From Ectopseudomonas mendocina (lineage in GTDB: Bacteria > Pseudomonadota > Gammaproteobacteria > Pseudomonadales > Pseudomonadaceae), in NCBI RefSeq assembly GCF_008041835.1, contig NZ_VRYE01000022.1:24092-88091 (forward strand): a DNA stretch of 64,000 nt, written 5' to 3'. Below the pieces are notes generated by a model, which was not told the origin of the DNA, did not search any database, and worked only from the letters and a program-made list of their open reading frames with translations. The position numbers and the translations under genes were made by a program. Numbering within the stretch: the first letter of the stretch is position 1; the number at the start of each line of letters is the position of its first letter. Shown piece after piece: positions 56,139 to 64,000 of this stretch.

Positions 56139-57110
56139 ATGTCTTCGCTTCCTCCTGCAATCTTCCTGATGGGCCCGACTGCCGCCGGCAAGACCGACCT
56201 GGCCCTGGAGCTGGCGCGCGTCTTGCCGTGTGACCTGATCAGCGTTGATTCGGCGCTGATCTATCGTGGCATGGACATCGGCACGGCTAAGCCTGATCGT
56301 GCCATTCTCGACGCGTTTCCTCACGCCCTGATCGATATCCGTGATCCTGCTGAGAGCTATTCGGCGGCGGAGTTTCGCGCCGATGCCCTGGCCGCCATGG
56401 CCGAGAGTACGGCGCGTGGCCGTATTCCGCTGCTGGTGGGCGGCACCATGCTCTATTACAAGGCGCTGCTGGAGGGGCTGGCCGACATGCCCAGCGCCGA
56501 TCCGGCGATACGCGCCGAGCTGGAGGCTCGTGCGCTGGCCGAAGGCTGGGAGGTGCTGCATCGCGAATTGGCCGCAGTCGATCCGGAGTCGGCGGCGCGC
56601 ATCCACCCCAACGACCCGCAGCGTCTGACCCGGGCGCTTGAGGTCTATCGCGTGAGCGGCCTGAGCATGACCGAGCATCGCCGGCGCCAGGCGGCAGGAA
56701 ATCCCGATGCGGGCACATCAGGTACCGGGCAATTACCCTATACTGTTGCTCAGCTTGCTATCGCACCAGCGCAGCGTCAGGTTTTGCATGACCGCATCGC
56801 TCAACGATTTCGGGCGATGGTGGAACAGGGCTTTGTGCAAGAGGTCGAAGCCCTGCGTAGCCGAAGTGACTTGCACGCGGGATTGCCGTCTATACGGGCG
56901 GTGGGTTATCGCCAGGTATGGGAATACCTCGATGGCGAGCTGTCCCGGGACGAGATGGTCGAGCGGGGCATCATCGCCACTCGCCAGTTGGCCAAGCGGC
57001 AGTTCACCTGGCTACGCGGTTGGGAGAACTTGCATTGGCTCGATAGCCTGGCCTGCGACAATCTGTCTCGCGTCTTGAAATACCTGGAAAGCGTCTCCAT
57101 ATTGAAATGA
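56139..57110 (+). CDS. miaA: tRNA dimethylallyltransferase
   Basis: 323 residues from ATG 56139. The P-loop is [16 protein letters not shown], the catalytic aspartate lies in [16 protein letters not shown], and the [14 protein letters not shown] segment and [13 protein letters not shown] follow. MiaA adds dimethylallyl to A37 of tRNAs reading UNN codons. It precedes hfq, as in most gamma-proteobacteria. Confidence 0.96.
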   Translation: MSSLPPAIFLMGPTAAGKTDLALELARVLPCDLISVDSALIYRGMDIGTAKPDRAILDAFPHALIDIRDPAESYSAAEFRADALAAMAESTARGRIPLLVGGTMLYYKALLEGLADMPSADPAIRAELEARALAEGWEVLHRELAAVDPESAARIHPNDPQRLTRALEVYRVSGLSMTEHRRRQAAGNPDAGTSGTGQLPYTVAQLAIAPAQRQVLHDRIAQRFRAMVEQGFVQEVEALRSRSDLHAGLPSIRAVGYRQVWEYLDGELSRDEMVERGIIATRQLAKRQFTWLRGWENLHWLDSLACDNLSRVLKYLESVSILK

Positions 57111-57188
57111 GACCTTGCCGCTGGTCGTCTATCCTTGGGGGTGGGACGGCCTGAAGCCATTGTTTACCTACTAAAATTATTGAATTGA

Positions 57189-57470
<282 letters not shown>

Positions 57471-57486
57471 CCTATAGGGGGCTGCA

Positions 57487-58788
57487 TTGTTCTTCGAGCG
57501 TCATGAGGGCGGTGAGCGGGCCATCCTGGTTCATCTGGAAGGCCAGGACTCCGAGGCGAGCGAAGACCCCCAGGAGTTCCAGGAATTGGCCATGTCGGCA
57601 GGCGCCGACATGGTCGCTTTCTTCAGTGTGCCCAGCAGTCGTCTGACGGCCAAGTTCCTGATCGGCAGCGGCAAGGTCGAGGAGCTGCGCGACCAGATCA
57701 AGGCCGCCGAGGCCGATCTGGTCATCTTCAATCACACCTTGACACCCAGCCAGGAGCGCAACCTCGAGCGCGCCTTCGAATGCCGTGTGCTCGACCGTAC
57801 CGGCCTGATCCTCGATATCTTCGCTCAGCGCGCGCGTACTCATGAAGGCAAGCTGCAGGTCGAACTGGCTCAGCTCGACCACATGAGCACGCGCCTGGTG
57901 CGCGGCTGGACTCACCTCGAACGGCAGAAAGGCGGTATCGGTCTGCGTGGCCCGGGTGAAACCCAGCTGGAAACCGACCGCCGCTTGCTGCGTGTGCGCA
58001 TCCGGCAGATCAAGCAGAAGCTGGACAAGGTGCGCAGTCAGCGTGAGCAGGCGCGTCGCGGGCGCAGGCGGGCGGATATTCCATCGGTCTCCCTGGTGGG
58101 GTACACCAACGCCGGCAAGTCCACCTTGTTCAATGCCCTGACCACCTCCGAGGTGTATGCGGCTGATCAACTGTTCGCCACACTGGATCCGACCCTGCGC
58201 CGTCTGCAACTCGACGACCTGGGCCCCGTGGTGCTGGCCGATACCGTGGGTTTCATTCGCCATCTGCCGCACAAGCTGGTCGAGGCTTTCCGCGCTACGC
58301 TTGAAGAATCGAGCAATTCCGACCTGCTGCTGCATGTGATCGACGCCCATGAGCCTGAGCGCATGGCGCAGATCGAGCAGGTGCAGAACGTGCTCCGGGA
58401 GATCGGTGCGCACGAATTGCCGATGCTGGAGGTATACAACAAGCTGGATTTGTTGGAAGGTGTCGAGCCGCAGATCCAGCGTGATGGTGACGGTAAACCG
58501 CTTCGCGTGTGGTTGTCGGCGCGAGATGGGCGTGGCCTGGAGCTGTTACGCCAGGCCGTGGCGGAATTGCTGGGCGAGGATTTGTTCGTTGCCACGCTGC
58601 AGTTGTCGCAGCGTCTCGGAAGGCTGCGGGCGCAATTATTCGCCCTGGGGGCCGTGCAAGGTGAAGTGCATGATGAGCAGGGCAACAGCCTGCTATCGGT
58701 GCGTTTGCCGCGCGTCGAGCTCAATCGCCTGGTGAGTCGTGAAGGTTTGGAGCCTCAGGCCTTTATCGAGCAACATACTTTGCAATAA
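57487..58788 (+). CDS. hflX: Ribosome-associated GTPase HflX
   Basis: 433 residues. TTG 57487 is used, after a GGGGG stretch, and gives the usual beginning FFERHEGGERAILVHLEG. The N-terminal HflX domain is followed by GGIGLRGPGETQLETDRR and the GTPase domain with GYTNAGKSTLFNAL, DTVGFIRHLP and YNKLDLL. HflX splits stalled ribosomes after heat or antibiotic stress. Confidence 0.96.
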   Translation: MFFERHEGGERAILVHLEGQDSEASEDPQEFQELAMSAGADMVAFFSVPSSRLTAKFLIGSGKVEELRDQIKAAEADLVIFNHTLTPSQERNLERAFECRVLDRTGLILDIFAQRARTHEGKLQVELAQLDHMSTRLVRGWTHLERQKGGIGLRGPGETQLETDRRLLRVRIRQIKQKLDKVRSQREQARRGRRRADIPSVSLVGYTNAGKSTLFNALTTSEVYAADQLFATLDPTLRRLQLDDLGPVVLADTVGFIRHLPHKLVEAFRATLEESSNSDLLLHVIDAHEPERMAQIEQVQNVLREIGAHELPMLEVYNKLDLLEGVEPQIQRDGDGKPLRVWLSARDGRGLELLRQAVAELLGEDLFVATLQLSQRLGRLRAQLFALGAVQGEVHDEQGNSLLSVRLPRVELNRLVSREGLEPQAFIEQHTLQ

Positions 58789-58885
58789 AGCCTGGGGCGG
58801 CGGCTTTGCTGTCACCGTCGGGCTTTGGGTAGCATTAGCCGGCGCGCCGTGGGCGCGCCTTCGCTTTATCAGTACGGAGAACGCT

Positions 58886-60055
58886 ATGGCTTGGAATGAG
58901 CCGGGTGGCAACTCGAACAATCAAGACCCTTGGGGCGGCCGCAAAGGCGGTGGCCGGCAGGGGCCGCCGGATCTCGACGAGGCCTTTCGCAAGCTGCAGG
59001 AAAGCCTCAATGGCATTTTCGGTGGTGGCAAGAAGCGCGGCGATGACGACTCCGGGCGCAGCGGTAGCGGCGGTGGCTTCGGTCTGCTGTTCGTAGGCCT
59101 CGGCCTGTTGGCGGCGGTCTGGCTGTACAGCGCGATCTATGTGGTGGACGAGCAGGAGCAGGCTGTCGTGCTGCGCTTCGGCAAGTACCATGAGACCGTC
59201 GGCCCTGGCCTGAATATCTACTTCCCGCCGATCGATCGCAAGTTCCAGGAAAACGTCACCCGTGAGCGCGCCTACAGCAAGCAGGGCGCCATGCTGACCG
59301 AAGACGAGAACATCATCGAGGTACCGCTGACCGTGCAGTACCGCGTCAGCAACCTGCAGGACTTCGTGCTCAACGTCGACCAGCCGGAAGTCAGCCTGCA
59401 GCACGCCACCGACAGCGCCGTGCGCCATGTCGTGGGCTCCACCGAGATGGATCAGGTGCTGACCGAGGGTCGTGAACTGATGGCGACCGAGGTGCGTGAG
59501 CGTCTGCAGCGCTTCCTCGACAACTACCGCACCGGTATCACCATCACCCAGGTGAACATCCAGAGTGCTGCTGCGCCGCGTGAAGTTCAGGAAGCCTTCG
59601 ATGACGTGATTCGCGCCCGTGAAGACGAGCAGCGTGAGAAGAACCAGGCCGAGTCCTACGCCAACGGCGTAATCCCGGAAGCCCGTGGTCAGGCCCAGCG
59701 TATGCTGGAAGAGGCCAATGGTTACCGTGATGAAGTCATTGCGCGTGCCCGAGGCGAGGCCGACCGCTTCACCAAGCTGGTGGCCGAGTACCGCAAGGCA
59801 CCCGAGATCACTCGCGAGCGTCTGTATATCGACACCATGCAGGAAGTCATGAGCAACACCAGCAAGGTTCTGGTCACCGGCGACAAGGGGCAGAACAACC
59901 TGCTCTATCTGCCGCTGGATAAGATGATCGACAGCCGTGGCGGTGCTTCTTCCTCCAGTTCTGCCAACAGCAGCAACACGACAACGCGTGATCCAGCGGT
60001 GCCGCTGAGCAGCGATCTGTCGCAGCGTAACCTGCGTACCCGGGAGGGCCGTTGA
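58886..60055 (+). CDS. hflK: FtsH protease modulator HflK
   Basis: 389 residues from ATG 58886 (MAWNEPGGNSNNQDPWG). The glycine-rich N-terminus, one membrane helix (FGLLFVGLGLLAAVWLYSAI) and the SPFH/band-7 domain with YVVDEQEQAVVLRFGKY are all typical, with a long coiled region after it. HflK and HflC form the periplasmic cage that surrounds FtsH. hflC overlaps by one base (TGATG). Confidence 0.96.
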   Translation: MAWNEPGGNSNNQDPWGGRKGGGRQGPPDLDEAFRKLQESLNGIFGGGKKRGDDDSGRSGSGGGFGLLFVGLGLLAAVWLYSAIYVVDEQEQAVVLRFGKYHETVGPGLNIYFPPIDRKFQENVTRERAYSKQGAMLTEDENIIEVPLTVQYRVSNLQDFVLNVDQPEVSLQHATDSAVRHVVGSTEMDQVLTEGRELMATEVRERLQRFLDNYRTGITITQVNIQSAAAPREVQEAFDDVIRAREDEQREKNQAESYANGVIPEARGQAQRMLEEANGYRDEVIARARGEADRFTKLVAEYRKAPEITRERLYIDTMQEVMSNTSKVLVTGDKGQNNLLYLPLDKMIDSRGGASSSSSANSSNTTTRDPAVPLSSDLSQRNLRTREGR

Positions 60056-60924
60056 TGAGCAACAAGTCCCTGATCGGCCTGATCGTGGCCGTGGTTCTGG
60101 CCCTGGTGGCATGGAATAGCTTCTATATCGTGGCGCAGACCGAGCGTGCGGTGCTGTTGCAGTTCGGGCGAGTGGTTCAGCCTGATGTGCAGCCCGGTCT
60201 GCATGTGAAGATTCCTTACGTCAACCAGGTGCGTATTTTCGATGGGCGTCTGCTGACGCTGGATTCGACCTCCTCGCGTTTCCTGACGCTGGAGAAGAAG
60301 GCGCTGATGGTCGATGCCTACGCCAAATGGCGGGTGAAGGATGCCGAGCGTTTCTACCAGGCAACCTCCGGTATGAAGCAGGTGGCTGACGAACGCTTGG
60401 CGCGTCGTCTGGAGGCTTCGCTGCGTGACCAGTTCGGTAAGCGCACGCTGCATGAGTCGGTATCCGGTGAGCGTGATGCGCTGATGGCCGACGTGACCGC
60501 GACCCTCAACCGCGCCGCCGAGCGTGAGCTGGGTATCGAAGTGGTTGACGTTCGGGTCAAGGCCATCGACCTGCCGCGTGAAGTCAACCGCAGCGTATTC
60601 GAGCGGATGAGCACCGAGCGTGAACGTGAGGCGCGCGAACACCGTGCCAAGGGTCGCGAGCTGGCCGAGGGTATTCGTGCCGACGCTGATCGTCAGCGCC
60701 GCGTGCTGCTGGCCGAAGCCTACCGTGAAGCGGAAGAGCTGCGCGGTGATGGTGACGCCCAGGCTGCCGCCATCTACGCTGCTGCCTACGGCCAGGATCA
60801 GGAGTTCTACTCCTTCTACCGTAGCCTGCAGGCGTACCGCGAAAGCTTCGCTGACAAGCGTGATGTGCTGGTGCTCGACCCGAGTAGCGATTTCTTCCGC
60901 TACCTGGAGAAGGCCAAGCCTTGA
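60055..60924 (+). CDS. hflC: FtsH protease modulator HflC
   Basis: 289 residues from ATG 60055 with GGAGGG upstream. An N-terminal anchor (LIGLIVAVVLALVAWNSFYIV) precedes the SPFH domain (AQTERAVLLQFGRV, VDAYAKWRV) and a helix with EREAREHRAKGRELAEGI. The partner of HflK. A perfect 13-base hairpin starts seven bases after its stop. Confidence 0.96.
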   Translation: MSNKSLIGLIVAVVLALVAWNSFYIVAQTERAVLLQFGRVVQPDVQPGLHVKIPYVNQVRIFDGRLLTLDSTSSRFLTLEKKALMVDAYAKWRVKDAERFYQATSGMKQVADERLARRLEASLRDQFGKRTLHESVSGERDALMADVTATLNRAAERELGIEVVDVRVKAIDLPREVNRSVFERMSTEREREAREHRAKGRELAEGIRADADRQRRVLLAEAYREAEELRGDGDAQAAAIYAAAYGQDQEFYSFYRSLQAYRESFADKRDVLVLDPSSDFFRYLEKAKP

Positions 60925-60930
60925 TCGGCT

Positions 60931-60959
60931 ACCCTGGCGACGCGATGCGTCGCCAGGGT
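60931..60959. repeat. Perfect 13-bp palindrome after hflC
   Basis: ACCCTGGCGACGC (60931-60943), loop gat, GCGTCGCCAGGGT (60947-60959). It is very stable and has no T-run on either side. It lies directly behind hflC and before the terminator at 60991. It may protect the 3' end of the mRNA. Confidence 0.85.
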
Positions 60960-60976
60960 GACCTCAGGGGAAAACG

Positions 60977-60985
60977 TGGTATGAT
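60977..60985 (+). promoter_or_regulatory. Candidate extended -10 promoter for DUF2065-hisZ-purA
   Basis: TGG-TATGAT (60977-60985) matches the extended -10 pattern. Transcription would start near 60991, directly at the terminator-like hairpin that follows. No -35 is clear. Confidence 0.4.
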
Positions 60986-60990
60986 GCGGC

Positions 60991-61014
60991 AGCCGGGAAA
61001 ATCCCGGCTTTTTT
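60991..61014 (+). terminator. Intrinsic terminator after hflC
   Basis: AGCCGGGA (60991-60998), loop AAA, TCCCGGCT (61002-61009), then six T. It is a complete intrinsic terminator 16 bases before the next gene, placed directly behind a promoter-like TATGAT. Confidence 0.85.
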
Positions 61015-61029
61015 GCGTCTGTGGGAATC

Positions 61030-61215
61030 ATGTGGCAGGAACTCGGCATCGCATTGTGTCTGGTATTGGTGCTGGAAGGCATCCTGCCCTTCCTCTACCC
61101 GCGTCACTGGCGCGGGGCGGTATTGCAGGCAGCACGCCTGCCTGACCGCCGGCTGCGTCTTATGGGGCTGGCCAGCATGCTGCTGGGTACGGCCCTTCTA
61201 TATCTGCTTCACTGA
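61030..61215 (+). CDS. DUF2065 (YjeT-like) small membrane protein
   Basis: 61 residues from ATG 61030 ([19 protein letters not shown]); an in-frame GTG at 61021 is possible. Two membrane helices flank a short basic loop (PRHWRGAV). DUF2065 genes regularly stand between hflC and hisZ or purA in gamma-proteobacteria. Function unknown. Confidence 0.88.
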   Translation: MWQELGIALCLVLVLEGILPFLYPRHWRGAVLQAARLPDRRLRLMGLASMLLGTALLYLLH

Positions 61216-61252
61216 AGGCTTGTGCCGCCCGGATCGAGAGGGGAATGGCGAA

Positions 61253-63792
<2,540 letters not shown>

Positions 63793-63817
63793 TTGGGTGC
63801 TGCTGACGCGTTACGAG

Positions 63818-63839
63818 AGCCGCCTTCGGGCGGCTTTTT
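63818..63839 (+). terminator. Intrinsic terminator of purA
   Basis: AGCCGCC, TTCG tetraloop, GGCGGCT, then five T. Two bases after the T-run the intron-like sequence begins. Confidence 0.95.
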
Positions 63840-63841
63840 CG

Positions 63842-64000
63842 GTGCGCCCGGCACGGGCGCACTCCTGGAGGTGCAAGTCCTCCCGTGAGCTGGCCACAGC
63901 GAACGAAGCGAAGCGCAACTGCGGAAGGGCGACCGACCGTGGGGAGGAAGCGTGGAGCGTAAACCGTGAGCCGATGAATAAGAATCGGATACGAGGCACT
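63842..64000 (+). mobile_element. 5' part of a group II intron (cut by the window end)
   Basis: The sequence opens with GTGCG, the group II intron 5' consensus, and a perfect hairpin GTGCGCCC-ggcac-GGGCGCAC, followed by TGGAGGTGCAAGTCCTCCC. Both are typical of the beginning of domain I in bacterial group II introns. The next ~110 bases are rich in short purine-rich stems and carry no plausible gene. The reverse transcriptase/maturase and domains V-VI would lie beyond the window. It is in the same direction as purA and starts two bases after the terminator T-run. Confidence 0.75.

Noticed and set aside
54101..56191. A 696-codon open frame opposite mutL, and similar long antisense frames opposite msbA, hldE, parC and parE
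   Set aside because: They are shadows of GC-rich coding sequence; all sense-strand genes there are unmistakable.

Overview
The window is a gene-dense, GC-rich stretch of a Pseudomonas chromosome (P. aeruginosa / mendocina / oleovorans type). Nearly every gene after about 8.4 kb has a recognisable Pseudomonas housekeeping counterpart: msbA, hldE, parC/parE, cpdA, thiC, waaA, serB, fimX, motAB, hfq-hflXKC, hisZ, purA. The left edge cuts a glycosyltransferase gene. The right edge cuts what looks like a group II intron placed directly behind the purA terminator. I saw no tRNA, rRNA, CRISPR array or insertion sequence.

Layout. (1) 1-8.4 kb: a variable lipopolysaccharide (LPS) assembly locus with several glycosyltransferases, a hexapeptide-type acetyltransferase, a WaaP/Kdo-kinase-like protein with an altered catalytic loop, and an OafA-type membrane acyltransferase. 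Two of these genes run against the rest. (2) 8.4-15.3 kb: the conserved LPS export and core block: O-antigen ligase waaL, lipid A flippase msbA, a Mig-14 homologue, the de-N-acetylase dnpA and the heptose enzyme hldE. (3) 15.4-26.9 kb, minus strand: an orphan PqiC-type lipoprotein, topoisomerase IV (parC, parE) interleaved with an aspartic protease and a phytase-like esterase, then yqiA, cpdA, a DUF1249 gene, a NUDIX ADP-ribose pyrophosphatase, and thiC behind a TPP riboswitch. (4) 27-34.6 kb: a TolC-family protein, waaA, a LysR regulator divergent from an SMR exporter, an FAD oxidoreductase plus aldo/keto reductase pair, and a degenerate NUDIX-like protein. (5) 34.6-47.1 kb: smp/serB, then a surface and motility group (fimX, fimW, psd, rhdA, an HDOD protein, motAB). 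(6) 47.1-63.8 kb: rsgA, a membrane-anchored methyltransferase, orn, queG, then the long co-directional series nnrD-tsaE-amiB-mutL-miaA-hfq-hflX-hflK-hflC-DUF2065-hisZ-purA.

How the genes connect. Blocks 1-2 plus waaA build and export the LPS: Kdo transfer (waaA), heptose activation (hldE), sugar addition and decoration (glycosyltransferases, acyltransferases), flipping (msbA) and ligation (waaL). The fimX, fimW, HDOD and motAB genes combine two c-di-GMP readers of type IV pili with the flagellar stator. The nnrD-to-purA series mixes metabolite repair, tRNA modification (tsaE, miaA, and nearby queG), cell separation, mismatch repair, RNA chaperoning and membrane protease control.

Main points for a second look: an isoleucine at ParC residue 87, the main quinolone-resistance position; the intron at the right edge; two copies of one REP-type repeat whose arm supplies the in-frame TAG stop of two unrelated genes (waaA and queG); a nested inverted-repeat structure between serB and fimX; and a dyad covering the start of the LysR gene next to the SMR exporter.
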